A stretch of 64,000 nt of DNA, taken from Vibrio maritimus. GTDB taxonomy: Bacteria > Pseudomonadota > Gammaproteobacteria > Enterobacterales > Vibrionaceae. The DNA lies in contig NZ_CP090438.1 of assembly GCF_021441885.1 (NCBI RefSeq), positions 3,162,001 to 3,226,000 on the forward strand, read 5' to 3'. This document shows positions 42,654-52,822 of this stretch, one piece after another; the stretch's first letter is position 1, and each line of letters opens with the position of its first letter. The notes under the pieces are model-generated. The model was given only the letters and a program-made list of their open reading frames with translations, had not been told where the DNA came from and did not search any database. Both the position numbers and the translations under genes were made by a program.

Positions 42654-43205
42654 ATGAAACTAAAGCCTCTCCTCACCCTAGCCGTGCTGTTTATGCCTGC
42701 ACTTGCTATGGCAACTAACCTCCAAGTAGGCAGTAATGCTCGCTCCGTATCGGTAAAAGATCACGGTGAGCTAATTCTCAACAACGATGCCATCAGCTAT
42801 CAAGCATGGAGCAGTGGCGATATGCTTGGCAAAGTGCGCGTCATCCAAGCTATCGCGGGCCGCAGTAGCTCTAAAGAAATGAACGCGCCACTCATGGCGG
42901 CAATCACCGCTGCTGACTTTCCAAAAGAAAGCTACCAAACCACTACCGTCATTAACCAAGATGATGCTATGTGGGGTACAAGCTCATTTGTTAAATCATC
43001 AGCTGAAGACAGCAAGAAAGAGTTCCCATGGTCCTCGATGGTACTCGACAAGCACGGTCTCGTTGCAAACGCTTGGCAGCTAGCTGAAGAAAGCTCAGCA
43101 ATCATCGTTCAAGACAAGCAAGGCAAGATTCTGTATGTCAAAGAGGGTGCACTAAGCGAAGCGGATATCCAGCAAGTGCTTAGCCTGGTCACAGACAACA
43201 TCTAA
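42654..43205 (+). CDS. ytfJ: YtfJ-family periplasmic protein
   Basis: A 183-residue precursor with a signal peptide (MKLKPLLTLAVLFMPALAMA) and a thioredoxin-like fold typical of the YtfJ family (MLGKVRVIQAIAGRSSSKEMN, FVKSSAEDSKKEFPWSSMVLD). No CxxC motif is present. The frame opens at 42618; the ATG at 42654 is chosen because the signal peptide starts there. Function unknown. Confidence 0.88.
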   Translation: MKLKPLLTLAVLFMPALAMATNLQVGSNARSVSVKDHGELILNNDAISYQAWSSGDMLGKVRVIQAIAGRSSSKEMNAPLMAAITAADFPKESYQTTTVINQDDAMWGTSSFVKSSAEDSKKEFPWSSMVLDKHGLVANAWQLAEESSAIIVQDKQGKILYVKEGALSEADIQQVLSLVTDNI

Positions 43206-43223
43206 CCAGCGATAAAAAATTCT

Positions 43224-43252
43224 AAAAGGGAGCCTAAATGGCTCCTTTTTTT
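43224..43252 (+). terminator. Terminator of ytfJ
   Basis: AAAAGGGAGCC/GGCTCCTTTT stem with a five-base loop and a U run, 18 bases after the ytfJ stop. Confidence 0.88.
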
Positions 43253-43309
43253 GTTGTTCTGAAAGAGAAACCACGAACCCGATGTTGTTTCTTCTGGAAA
43301 ATATCTTCG

Positions 43310-43328
43310 TTTGTTATAACATAACAAA
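43310..43328 (+). promoter_or_regulatory. Zur box upstream of zrgA
   Basis: TGTTAT-AAC-ATAACA (43312-43326) is a perfect inverted repeat with a three-base centre, matching the enterobacterial Zur consensus found before znuA/znuC. It stands 120 bases before the zrgA start and fits zinc repression of the operon. The zur gene itself is at 24186. Confidence 0.82.
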
Positions 43329-43448
43329 CCACAGTTAAACGAGAACAAGTCGCATCGTTCTCGAGGGAGACCTCTGCACCCGGCGATTTATGCGCATCTT
43401 TACCGGCATTGGTATCCAGTACTTTTACATCGTTATTAAGGATTAATC

Positions 43449-44117
<669 letters not shown>

Positions 44118-44173
44118 TTCGTCCACCCTTCAGGTCTCACCCCGAGACCTGAAGGTGATTTCCAGAGGACACT

Positions 44174-44863
44174 ATGGCTAGCGTAATCGAACTCAAAGAC
44201 GTCACCTTCAAGTGGCAACCAGATCAACCCCCAACTCTCGACATTCCATCGCTCACCATAGAACAAGGTGAACATCTATTTTTAAAAGGCCCTAGTGGCT
44301 GCGGTAAGTCCACATTGCTCGGCTTACTAACGGGTATTAATACCCCGACGACTGGCGATGTTATCTCACTCAATCAATCACTCAAGACACTGTCTGCCAG
44401 CGCGCGCGACAAGTTTCGCGCTGACCATATTGGTTATATTTTTCAGCAATTTAACTTACTCCCCTACCTCTCTGTCATCGATAATGTCACGCTGCCTTGT
44501 GAGTTTTCTAGCGTGCGAAAGGATAAGGTGAGCGGCTCTTTACACCAGGAAGCCAAACGCATTCTCGACCATCTACGATTGCCTGAAAAACTCCTCAGCA
44601 AACCCGTGATTGAATTAAGTATTGGTCAGCAGCAACGTGTCGCCGCCGCGCGGGCCTTAATCGGTCAGCCAGAGTTTCTGATTGCCGACGAACCGACATC
44701 CGCACTCGACCATGACAACCGAGAAGCCTTCATTGAGCTACTGATGGAACAGGCTAACGCCGCGCATTCCACCTTGATTTTTGTTAGCCATGATCCAACG
44801 CTTGAGTCCTTATTTAAAAGAACCGAGAACCTTCAAGATATTAATCAAGTGAGGCCACTATGA
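44174..44863 (+). CDS. ABC transporter ATP-binding protein of the zrg operon
   Basis: A 229-residue ATPase of the LolD/MacB type: Walker A GPSGCGKST, Q-loop YIFQQFNLLPYL, signature LSIGQQQRV (LSGGQ variant with I) and Walker B FLIADEPTSALD. It overlaps the next gene by four bases (ATGA) and follows zrgA by 56 bases. It powers the FtsX-like permease next to it. The pair is part of the zinc-regulated operon. Confidence 0.92.
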   Translation: MASVIELKDVTFKWQPDQPPTLDIPSLTIEQGEHLFLKGPSGCGKSTLLGLLTGINTPTTGDVISLNQSLKTLSASARDKFRADHIGYIFQQFNLLPYLSVIDNVTLPCEFSSVRKDKVSGSLHQEAKRILDHLRLPEKLLSKPVIELSIGQQQRVAAARALIGQPEFLIADEPTSALDHDNREAFIELLMEQANAAHSTLIFVSHDPTLESLFKRTENLQDINQVRPL

Positions 44864-46119
44864 GCATCACTCTAAAGCTGGCTTGGAAAAGCCTACTCAA
44901 CCGCAAAACAACCGCCCTACTGACCATACTTACGGTAGCGATCTCTGTGATCCTCTTGATGGGCGTAGAGCGAATTCGTACTCAGGCAAAAAGCAGCTTT
45001 GCCAATACTATCTCTGGGACCGATTTGATTGTCGGTGGACGCTCGGGTCAAGTGAACCTTCTTCTCTATTCTGTATTTCGTATTGGCAATGCGACCAATA
45101 ACATCGACTGGAAGAGCTTTGAAGAGTTTAGTAATCACCGCTCTGTGGATTGGGCTATTCCTATTTCACTCGGAGACTCACATAGAGGCTTTCGAGTAAT
45201 GGGGACCAACCATAGTTACTTCGAGCACTACCAATACGGTCAAAAACAGCATCTGTCTCTTGCCAAAGGCGAAGAATTTGATGGGCTATTCGAGACCGTC
45301 ATTGGCTCCGATGTTGCAAAATCTTTGGGTTATGAGATTGGTACTGAAATCATAATTGCTCACGGGATCAGCGATGTCGGCTTTAGCCGCCATGAGAATA
45401 CGCCTTTTAAAGTGGTCGGTATTCTCGCGCCAACGGGCACGCCTGTGGACAAAACGGTGCACGTTTCTCTAGAGGCAATAGAAGCGATACACGTCGGGTG
45501 GGAGTCGGGGGCTAACCTTGGTAATGAGCCGAGTAAAGAGCAGCTACTAAAGATGGATTTCCAACCTAAGCAGATCACCGCCATGTTGATTGGCTTAAAA
45601 AGCAAGATCCAAACCTTCGCACTTCAGAGGCAGATTAATACCTACAAACAGGAGCCACTCAGTGCTATCTTACCAGGCGTTGCGCTTCACGAGTTGTGGG
45701 GCATGATGAGTGTGGCAGAGACCGCTCTGCTTATTGTCTCGGTCTTTGTAGTCGTTGCCGGACTCATGGGAATGCTCTCTAGCCTGTTGACTAGCTTGCA
45801 AGAGCGTCGCCGTGAGATGGCTATTTTACGTGCAATGGGCGCAAGACCGCGACATGTCTTTACCCTACTAGTCAGCGAAGCCACCGTGCTCACCAGTATC
45901 GGCATCGTTTGCGGAATTGGTGGCATGTATGCGATGCTTGCGATTGCCGCGCCCATCATCACGGCAAATTATGGCATCAACATAGCGTTATCTGGCATTA
46001 CGTCGCATGAATGGATGTTGCTTGGATTTGTGCAGCTCGCTGGGGTTATTATAGGTTTCTTCCCAGCGCTACGAGCCTACCGACAGTCGTTGAGCGATGG
46101 GATGACAATCCGAATTTAG
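44860..46119 (+). CDS. FtsX-family ABC permease of the zrg operon
   Basis: A 419-residue MacB/FtsX-type permease. One membrane helix near the N-terminus (LLTILTVAISVILLMG), a large periplasmic domain (about 40-270) and three C-terminal helices (LLIVSVFVVVAGLMGMLSSL, LTSIGIVCGIGGMYAML, WMLLGFVQLAGVIIGFFPAL). The coupling region LQERRREMAILRAMGARP is classical for FtsX domains. Such permeases usually do mechanotransmission or lipoprotein release rather than import, so how it aids zinc uptake is open. Confidence 0.92.
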   Translation: MSITLKLAWKSLLNRKTTALLTILTVAISVILLMGVERIRTQAKSSFANTISGTDLIVGGRSGQVNLLLYSVFRIGNATNNIDWKSFEEFSNHRSVDWAIPISLGDSHRGFRVMGTNHSYFEHYQYGQKQHLSLAKGEEFDGLFETVIGSDVAKSLGYEIGTEIIIAHGISDVGFSRHENTPFKVVGILAPTGTPVDKTVHVSLEAIEAIHVGWESGANLGNEPSKEQLLKMDFQPKQITAMLIGLKSKIQTFALQRQINTYKQEPLSAILPGVALHELWGMMSVAETALLIVSVFVVVAGLMGMLSSLLTSLQERRREMAILRAMGARPRHVFTLLVSEATVLTSIGIVCGIGGMYAMLAIAAPIITANYGINIALSGITSHEWMLLGFVQLAGVIIGFFPALRAYRQSLSDGMTIRI

Positions 46120-46129
46120 TGAGATTTGA

Positions 46130-46660
46130 ATGAAAACAGTTAAAAACCTGTTCTGTGGTCTAGTGCTTTCGCTGATGGTGTTGGTGCCTCAGCTAGCAAT
46201 GGCCCAAGAAGAGTCTGATGTATTGACACTCGACTGGATAGATTTGATTCCAGAAAGTGAGCGAAACCAGTTTGATGCTATGGGCATGCCGGCGATCGAT
46301 CACTCGGGCGGCGTCATGGAGCAATCTAAAGTTGGTACGGTCCGCCAAGAGCTTAACGGTAGTCAGGTGAAAATACCTGGGTTTGTCATTCCGCTAGAAG
46401 GTGATGAAGACTCAGTCACCGAATTTCTATTGGTGCCTTACTTTGGTGCTTGTATTCACGTGCCGCCTCCACCACCTAACCAGATCATCTACGTGAAGTT
46501 TAAAGAGGGTGCGCCTGTACACCGTCTATGGGATGTTATCTACGTTGTCGGAACATTGAAGACCGAAACTATCGATTCTGAGCTCGCGCAAACGGGCTAC
46601 CTAATCGAAGGGGTTGATATTGAAGATTACGATGATGGGTATTATGACGGAGACGAGTAA
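46130..46660 (+). CDS. DUF3299 periplasmic protein of the zrg operon
   Basis: A 176-residue precursor with signal peptide ending AMAQEE. The DUF3299 core is visible: DWIDLIPESE, VKIPGFVIPLEGDE, LVPYFGACIHVPPPPPNQIIYV (given by its ends LVPYFGACIH and NQIIYV) and the acidic C-terminus DDGYYDGDE. The conserved Cys and His in ACIHVPPPPPNQ could bind metal. It follows the permease gene by ten bases and closes the operon. Confidence 0.88.
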   Translation: MKTVKNLFCGLVLSLMVLVPQLAMAQEESDVLTLDWIDLIPESERNQFDAMGMPAIDHSGGVMEQSKVGTVRQELNGSQVKIPGFVIPLEGDEDSVTEFLLVPYFGACIHVPPPPPNQIIYVKFKEGAPVHRLWDVIYVVGTLKTETIDSELAQTGYLIEGVDIEDYDDGYYDGDE

Positions 46661-46720
46661 CGGATACTCGTCTCCACAAATCCTGTTAGGTAATGATTTA
46701 CGAAAGGTTGCTAGGCTGTG

Positions 46721-46825
46721 TTAGCCGATAAGCGTCGAGAGATAGCCTAGCACCCCGATATAAACACACAGCAATAACGCGATTGAGACGTGTTTTTTCG
46801 CTCTATTTTCTCCAGAGTGCCTCAT
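46721..46825 (-). CDS. Small single-pass membrane protein (34 aa)
   Basis: A 34-residue frame (MRHSGENRAKKHV...). A basic hydrophilic start is followed by one membrane helix (SIALLLCVYIGVLGYLSTLIG). The ribosome binding site AAGGAGG, five bases before the ATG, is almost ideal, which is the main support. It lies in the gap between the zrg operon and the next gene, on the opposite strand, and no other gene fits the 360-base gap. Function unknown. Confidence 0.65.
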   Translation of the reverse strand: MRHSGENRAKKHVSIALLLCVYIGVLGYLSTLIG

Positions 46826-47024
46826 AACGTCCTCCTTCATTCTCAACCTAGAATTTAACAAAGTTTTATCATTTATCCCAGACTTTTTTACAACACGCTT
46901 TGAGTCACACCAAAAGCGGACATCAGCTCACACAAATTACTCTGGTTTTTGCAGAAGATTCCCGCTAAATTGAAACTCTATTGCACAATAATCCTTCGTT
47001 TTCGCTTTGTACTGAGTGCCGGTA

Positions 47025-47927
47025 ATGAGTCATCACCCTGTTGAGAGCAAGCTAGCTAGCCAAGAACCCAATTCATCCAATGAACAGGGACAAAAAAAAG
47101 CCCACCATATGAAAGACAGCGCCAGTCGCCTCAGAGCCATCGCTGAATCTCATTATTTAGATGCGCTCATACGAGAAGAAACCCCAAGCCAATCCTTGTT
47201 TGAAAGAGCAATGCTGCGCGAGAAGCAAGGTAAAGAACAGCGCCAAAAAAACCTAGAGCAGATCATCAAAGCCGCGATGGCGGCGTGCAAGAATGAAGTC
47301 GCTGGCGAGCCTGATTTTGACTGGCTGGTGCGGTATTTTGATATGGCGAAAGAGATCCATAACTCATCGATGCAAAAGCTTTGGGCGCAGGTACTTAAGC
47401 GAGAGATCACCAATCCTGGCGCCACCTCGATGAAGGCACTGAAAACACTCAGAGATATGACGCCCAAAGAGGCGCAAACGCTACAGCGCGCCGCTTCCCT
47501 AGCGTGCAGTTTTGGCACCGATACGAGTCGTAAGCTGCTACTTGGTATCAAGCATCAAACGGGCTTGTTCAGCTTTTCTCGCTGCGAGAGCGTTGATGAG
47601 TTAAGCCTTGGGGAATATCAGCTCCCCTACTCTAGCATCTTGCTGTTGGTGGAGCTTGGCGTGTTATTGGCGACAGAATTGGAATCGGGAGAAATAGCCA
47701 GAGAAGCCCCTTTAAAGCTCGGCTATCAGGGTCATGACATGATGCTTACAGCGAAAGGGAAAGGCATTACACTAACCTACTACCGCTTCACGCCAACAGG
47801 CAACGAGCTGTGCCAATTGCTCGGTCATCGCTCTAACGCCCAATATCAAGAGCAGCTCATAGAGCTGCTCAATCGAAAGTTTGTGGTTAAAGGAGACGTG
47901 CCAACCTCATTCCATCACAAGGTCTAG
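47025..47927 (+). CDS. TIGR03899/DUF2806 family protein (300 aa)
   Basis: A 300-residue cytoplasmic protein that in Vibrio commonly adjoins cysC. It is mainly helical at the start (SASRLRAIAESHYLDALIREE), with the DUF2806-like block FDWLVRYFDMAKEIHNSSMQKLWAQVL and a second half of mixed structure (LTYYRFTPTGNELCQLL). No catalytic motif is seen. The ATG at 47025 is chosen over the GTG at 47016, although neither has a strong ribosome binding site. Function unknown. Confidence 0.82.
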   Translation: MSHHPVESKLASQEPNSSNEQGQKKAHHMKDSASRLRAIAESHYLDALIREETPSQSLFERAMLREKQGKEQRQKNLEQIIKAAMAACKNEVAGEPDFDWLVRYFDMAKEIHNSSMQKLWAQVLKREITNPGATSMKALKTLRDMTPKEAQTLQRAASLACSFGTDTSRKLLLGIKHQTGLFSFSRCESVDELSLGEYQLPYSSILLLVELGVLLATELESGEIAREAPLKLGYQGHDMMLTAKGKGITLTYYRFTPTGNELCQLLGHRSNAQYQEQLIELLNRKFVVKGDVPTSFHHKV

Positions 47928-47940
47928 CCACGATAAGGGT

Positions 47941-48573
47941 TTAACGAATCACCTGATTAGCCGCTAATATCGATAGACATTGTTCCACCAGCTCAGCGAC
48001 AGCGTGATCGCCGGCTTTAAGATGGATCTCAGCCTTAAGCGGCGCTTCGTATTCGGAGTCAATACCCGTGAAGTTAGGGATTTCACCGGCACGTGCTTTT
48101 TTGTATAGACCCTTTGGATCTCGAGACTCACACACCTCAAGGCTGGCATCCACAAACACTTCCATAAACTCGCCCTCAGGCAGCAGCTCACGCACCAACG
48201 CACGTTCGGCGCGATGTGGTGAGATGAAAGCAGATAGAACAATAAGACCCGCGTCAGCCATCAGCTTAGCTAACTCGCCTACTCGGCGAATATTCTCTCG
48301 GCGATCTTGCTCAGAGAAGCCTAAATCACGACACAGACCGTGTCGCACGTTGTCACCATCTAACAAGTAGGTGTGATAGCCACGGCTGGCCAGTTCAGTT
48401 TCTAACGCGCCCGCTACCGTCGATTTACCCGCCCCAGATAAACCAGTAAACCAAAGTACCACAGGCTTTTGTTTTTTAAGATCGGCGCGCTCTGATTTGG
48501 TGACCACATGTTGGTGCCAAATGACATTCTCATCTTTTTCGATAGTCTCAGAGGCTTGTACAGTATTCGACAT
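47941..48573 (-). CDS. cysC: Adenylyl-sulfate (APS) kinase
   Basis: Phosphorylates APS to PAPS, the substrate of CysH. The 210 residues have P-loop GLSGAGKS (44-51), the DGDNVRHGL motif and the SPHRAERALVRELL segment. It closes the cobA-cysD-cysN-SLC13-cysC operon on the minus strand, 22 bases after the SLC13 gene. Confidence 0.96.
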   Translation of the reverse strand: MSNTVQASETIEKDENVIWHQHVVTKSERADLKKQKPVVLWFTGLSGAGKSTVAGALETELASRGYHTYLLDGDNVRHGLCRDLGFSEQDRRENIRRVGELAKLMADAGLIVLSAFISPHRAERALVRELLPEGEFMEVFVDASLEVCESRDPKGLYKKARAGEIPNFTGIDSEYEAPLKAEIHLKAGDHAVAELVEQCLSILAANQVIR

Positions 48574-48595
48574 AACTCGTCCTTAGGTAACGCCG

Positions 48596-50320
48596 TTAAA
48601 AGGGAAAAAAGTATGGGATCAAGGTCAACACCAGTACCGAGTAAACGATAGAGATGGGAATGCCAATCCGCATGTAATCTTTAAGTTGATAGTTTCCAAC
48701 GCTATACACCAATAGGTTGGTTTGATACCCATAAGGGGAAACAAAGCTCGCGCTCGCGCCAAACAACACCGCCATGATAAAAGGCATAGGATCGACGCCA
48801 TAGGCGACAGACATACTGTATCCAATCGGAAAAGCGAGTGCGGCAGCCGCATTATTAGTCACCAGCTCAGTCAGTAAAAGCGTCACTAAGTAAGTAGCCA
48901 CTAACGCTCCAAATACTCCCCAACCGTTGAACATCTCGATGAACATATCCCCCATACGCTCTGAGAGACCGGTCGAAATCATCAGCTGCGCAATAGAAAG
49001 TGCAGAGCCAACAATCACCACGATATCCGTAGGAAAACGGCGGCGAAGCTCGCCAAGATTCACAATACCAAACGCCAAAACGGCAATGAGGTACAGGGCC
49101 AAACCTTTGATGATGGGTAACACGTTAGTAAGTGCTAACGCAATCACAGCGACAAACCCAAGTAAAACATAGCTGGATTTGGCGAGGTCGAGTTTAGCGC
49201 TCGAATCTAGGTCATTGACCAAGACAAATTCTTTGCGATGTTGGCGGCGAAGCGATTCAAAACGCTTACCCGGTGCCAACACAAGCGTATCGCCCGCTTG
49301 CAAAATGATATTGCCTAATCCGCCTTCAAGACGTTCATGTCCACGGCGAACCGCAACGACGACCGCGTCAAAACGATCACGAAATTGACTCGACTTTAGC
49401 GTGGTATTACAAAACGTCGCAGATGAGCTAACGACGACTTCCAGTAAGTTTTGACCATTTAGGTGATGCTGGCCAAAGAAGGTTAAACCGGTGATTTCTT
49501 GCAGAGTCGCAACGCTTTCTACATCACCACAAAACAGCAGTCGGTCTTTCGCCTCAAGGACAAAATCAGGTCCGACTGACGCCAGCGTCTCGCCGCCTCG
49601 TACCACTTCTGCTAAGAACAGCTTACGCAGCGCTCTTAGGTTATTTTCAGCGATACTGCGCCCAACTAGCGGCGAACCAGGTTCAACTCTCGCTTCCAAG
49701 AAGTAGGGTAAATCATCTTGGTTAGTATCATCATAATTTGGCAATAGGTAGCTCAGTGGAATAAGCACCAAAACGCCACCGACAAGCACACTCAAACCAA
49801 TCCAAGTAGGTTCGAAGAATCCAAGGCTTGGCAACCCCACGTCTTCAACAAAGCTGTTGATAATCAGATTGGTCGAGGTACCAATTAAGGTTAGAGTGCC
49901 GCCTAAAATTGCTGCATAAGAGAGTGGAATCAGCAGCTTCGAAGGTGCGTGACGTTGATTACGTTTTATCGCACCAATAAGTGAGACCACAACAGCCGTA
50001 TTATTGGTGAACGAAGAAAGTAGTGCGGTTGATATGCCGAGTTTCGCGACCACCGCCCCCAAACGCCCCGTGGCAATCGAGCGGCTAACCCAACTAATAA
50101 GGCGCGTTTTCTCCAAGGCTGCCGACGACAGGATCAGTAGCACCAAGGTCAATAGCGATGAATTAGTAAAGTTACTGGCAACTGCATTGATGTCTATCAT
50201 CCCAGCAATAAACGCCAAAAACGCAGCACCCGCAAAAATAAGGCTCGGTTTAATCTGGGTTGCTATCAGGCACGTGATGATAGACATCAGCAAAGCTAGC
50301 ACCACTCCTTGTTCCCACAT
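48596..50320 (-). CDS. SLC13-family permease with two TrkA_C domains, likely sulfate transporter
   Basis: A 574-residue inner-membrane protein with N- and C-terminal transport halves separated by a cytoplasmic part of about 200 residues that holds two RCK_C/TrkA_C domains (VEPGSPLVGRSIAENNLRALRKL; NTTLKSSQFRDRFDAVVVAVRRG, quoted by their ends). The sodium/substrate signatures are SFTNNTAVVVS with GTSTNLIIN in the first half and LVTNNAAAALAFPI in the second. Placement between cysN and cysC strongly suggests sulfate as substrate. In many bacteria CysZ or the CysPTWA importer does this job, and neither is in this window. TrkA_C domains may sense a nucleotide or ligand. Confidence 0.9.
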   Translation of the reverse strand: MWEQGVVLALLMSIITCLIATQIKPSLIFAGAAFLAFIAGMIDINAVASNFTNSSLLTLVLLILSSAALEKTRLISWVSRSIATGRLGAVVAKLGISTALLSSFTNNTAVVVSLIGAIKRNQRHAPSKLLIPLSYAAILGGTLTLIGTSTNLIINSFVEDVGLPSLGFFEPTWIGLSVLVGGVLVLIPLSYLLPNYDDTNQDDLPYFLEARVEPGSPLVGRSIAENNLRALRKLFLAEVVRGGETLASVGPDFVLEAKDRLLFCGDVESVATLQEITGLTFFGQHHLNGQNLLEVVVSSSATFCNTTLKSSQFRDRFDAVVVAVRRGHERLEGGLGNIILQAGDTLVLAPGKRFESLRRQHRKEFVLVNDLDSSAKLDLAKSSYVLLGFVAVIALALTNVLPIIKGLALYLIAVLAFGIVNLGELRRRFPTDIVVIVGSALSIAQLMISTGLSERMGDMFIEMFNGWGVFGALVATYLVTLLLTELVTNNAAAALAFPIGYSMSVAYGVDPMPFIMAVLFGASASFVSPYGYQTNLLVYSVGNYQLKDYMRIGIPISIVYSVLVLTLIPYFFPF

Positions 50321-50399
50321 GACCTCGTTCCTTATTCACTGCGTCGCTGCGTTGTATAGTAGGGCTCAGTTGAACACTCGAGCCCTTTCTTTGTTGCGG

Positions 50400-51812
50400 T
50401 TATATTTTTGCGTCCCACTCTGGGAAGTGCTTCATGATGAGCGCTTTCAGTTCTTTCTCGAATGCTCCCATGCGCTCTTGTGGTGAACGCTGCTCTTCAG
50501 CCAGAGCTTCACGAACCAAACCTGCACCGACCGTCACATTGGTCAAACGGTCAATCACGATAAAGCCGCCCGTATCTTGAACCGAGTCATAGCTATCCAC
50601 CGCTACTGCTTCAGTAAGTGACCACTCACATAAACCAATACCGTTCAGTGGCAATGACTCTGACTCAAAGGACTTGAGCGAGTTGATATCGTACTGATGA
50701 CGAATCGCGTCTAGTTGTCCTTGGGTTTTCTTACCAGCAATCTTGATGTCATAACTGCGACCAGCAGCTAGCGGTTCATCTGTCATCCAAACCACATCGG
50801 CAAGCAAGCGATTCGATGATGCGACTCGCGACTCTTGCTTAACAATGAGATCGCCACGGCTGATATCAATCTCATCCGTCAGCGTTAGTGTCACAGCTTG
50901 ACCGGCGAATGCACGAGGCAAGTCACCATCGAACGTCACAATGCGTTCTACCTTGGAGGTTTTGCCTGAAGGTAGCGCCTTGATTTCATCACCAACACGG
51001 ATCTCACCAGAGCCAATCGTGCCGGCAAAACCACGGAAATCCAGATTTGGACGGTTGACGTACTGCACAGGGAAACGGAATTCGCCTTGCTGTTTGCCTT
51101 GGTCGATATCGACTTTCTCAAGCAAGTCGAGCAAAGGTTCACCTTGGTACCAGCTCATCTTGTCACTCAGATCCACCACATTGTCGCCCTCAAGCGCAGA
51201 GATCGGGATCATTTGAATGTCGATGTCTTTACCTAGGTTTTCTGAGAATGTTAGGTATTCATCTCGAATTTCTTCATAGCGCTGCTGTGAATAATCAACC
51301 AAGTCCATTTTGTTTACGGCCACGATAAAGTGTTTAAGACCAAGCAGGCTGGAAATAAACGAGTGACGACGAGTTTGGTCGAGTACACCTTTACGTGCAT
51401 CAATCAAGATCACCGCGAGATCACAGGTCGATGCACCTGTAGCCATGTTACGCGTGTACTGCTCGTGCCCTGGTGTATCGGCAATGATGAACTTACGTTT
51501 CTGGGTCGAGAAGTAACGGTATGCTACGTCAATCGTGATTCCTTGTTCACGCTCTGCCTGCAAGCCATCTACCAGCAATGCCAAGTCTGGCTTTTCACCT
51601 GTGGTACCCACACGTTGGCTGTCAGAGTGTACGGCCGCTAGCTGATCTTCATAAATTTGCTTTGAGTCGTGGAGCAAGCGTCCAATTAAGGTACTTTTGC
51701 CATCATCCACTGAGCCACACGTTAGGAATCGGAGTAACGATTTGTACTGGTGCTGACTCAGGTAACCTTCAATACCGAGTTCGGCAAGTTGTGCTTCTAC
51801 TGCGCTGTTCAT
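50400..51812 (-). CDS. cysN: Sulfate adenylyltransferase, GTPase subunit 1
   Basis: GTPase that drives APS formation by CysD. The 470 residues show G1 GSVDDGKST (33-41), G3 DTPGHEQYTRN, G4 NKMD and elongation-factor-like domains II and III. No APS kinase domain is fused; CysC is encoded separately. It starts 18 bases after cysD. Confidence 0.97.
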   Translation of the reverse strand: MNSAVEAQLAELGIEGYLSQHQYKSLLRFLTCGSVDDGKSTLIGRLLHDSKQIYEDQLAAVHSDSQRVGTTGEKPDLALLVDGLQAEREQGITIDVAYRYFSTQKRKFIIADTPGHEQYTRNMATGASTCDLAVILIDARKGVLDQTRRHSFISSLLGLKHFIVAVNKMDLVDYSQQRYEEIRDEYLTFSENLGKDIDIQMIPISALEGDNVVDLSDKMSWYQGEPLLDLLEKVDIDQGKQQGEFRFPVQYVNRPNLDFRGFAGTIGSGEIRVGDEIKALPSGKTSKVERIVTFDGDLPRAFAGQAVTLTLTDEIDISRGDLIVKQESRVASSNRLLADVVWMTDEPLAAGRSYDIKIAGKKTQGQLDAIRHQYDINSLKSFESESLPLNGIGLCEWSLTEAVAVDSYDSVQDTGGFIVIDRLTNVTVGAGLVREALAEEQRSPQERMGAFEKELKALIMKHFPEWDAKI

Positions 51813-51830
51813 AATCTGTTCCTTCGATCC

Positions 51831-52739
51831 TTAAAAGTATCCTTGACGTTTCTTAAGCTCCATCGATCCTGACTGATCGTGGTCGATCGCTCGTCCTTGT
51901 CGCTCACTAGACGTTGCAACGAGCATTTCTTCGATAATTCCCGTGAGCGTGGTGGCTTCCGATTCGATAGCACCGGTTAATGGATAACAGCCGAGTGTTC
52001 TAAAGCGCACGCTCTTATGTTCAACCGTTTCATCCGGGCCAATCTCCATGCGATCGTCATCCACCATGATCAACATGCCATCGCGCTCTACTACAGGGCG
52101 AGGCGCCGCAAGGTATAGTGGAACGATTTCAATGCCTTCTAGCAGGATGTATTGCCAGATATCGAGCTCAGTCCAGTTAGAAAGAGGGAAGACACGAATG
52201 CTCTCACCCTTGTTAATTTGACCGTTATAGGTTTTCCAAAGCTCTGGACGCTGGTTCTTTGGATCCCATGTATGGTTTTTGTCGCGGAATGAGTAAACAC
52301 GCTCTTTGGCACGAGATTTCTCTTCATCACGACGTGCACCACCAAATGCAGCATCAAAACCATATTTGTTGAGCGCCTGCTTGAGACCTTGGGTCTTCAT
52401 AATGTCAGTGTGTTTCGATGAACCGTGCACAAATGGGCTACATCCCATAGCTAAACCTTCTGGGTTCTTGTGCACCAAAAGCTCGAATCCGTAGTTCTTT
52501 GCTGTACGGTCGCGAAATTCAATCATCTCTTTGAACTTCCAGTCTGTATCGACGTGCAGCAGTGGGAACGGGATTTTGCCTGGATAAAACGCCTTACGCG
52601 CTAGGTGCAGCATCACCGAAGAGTCTTTACCGATGGAGTACATCATGACGGGATTATCAAATTCCGCCGCGACCTCGCGGATAATGTGGATGCTTTCCGC
52701 TTCCAGCTGTTTAAGGTGTGTGAGTCTTTCTTGGTCCAT
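51831..52739 (-). CDS. cysD: Sulfate adenylyltransferase, subunit 2
   Basis: Catalytic subunit that joins sulfate and ATP to APS. The 302 residues equal the usual length. The PP-loop SIGKDSSVML is at 35-44, with the LLHVDTDWKFKEMIEFRD segment after it and the conserved RRDEEKSRAKERV further on. Confidence 0.97.
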   Translation of the reverse strand: MDQERLTHLKQLEAESIHIIREVAAEFDNPVMMYSIGKDSSVMLHLARKAFYPGKIPFPLLHVDTDWKFKEMIEFRDRTAKNYGFELLVHKNPEGLAMGCSPFVHGSSKHTDIMKTQGLKQALNKYGFDAAFGGARRDEEKSRAKERVYSFRDKNHTWDPKNQRPELWKTYNGQINKGESIRVFPLSNWTELDIWQYILLEGIEIVPLYLAAPRPVVERDGMLIMVDDDRMEIGPDETVEHKSVRFRTLGCYPLTGAIESEATTLTGIIEEMLVATSSERQGRAIDHDQSGSMELKKRQGYF

Positions 52740-52822
52740 GAGTTGTGCTTCCTTTGTTCATGTTGACGTGACTTGGCCAACACACGACTGATTTAGAATG
52801 AAAACAGGCTTTACGCTTTGGT

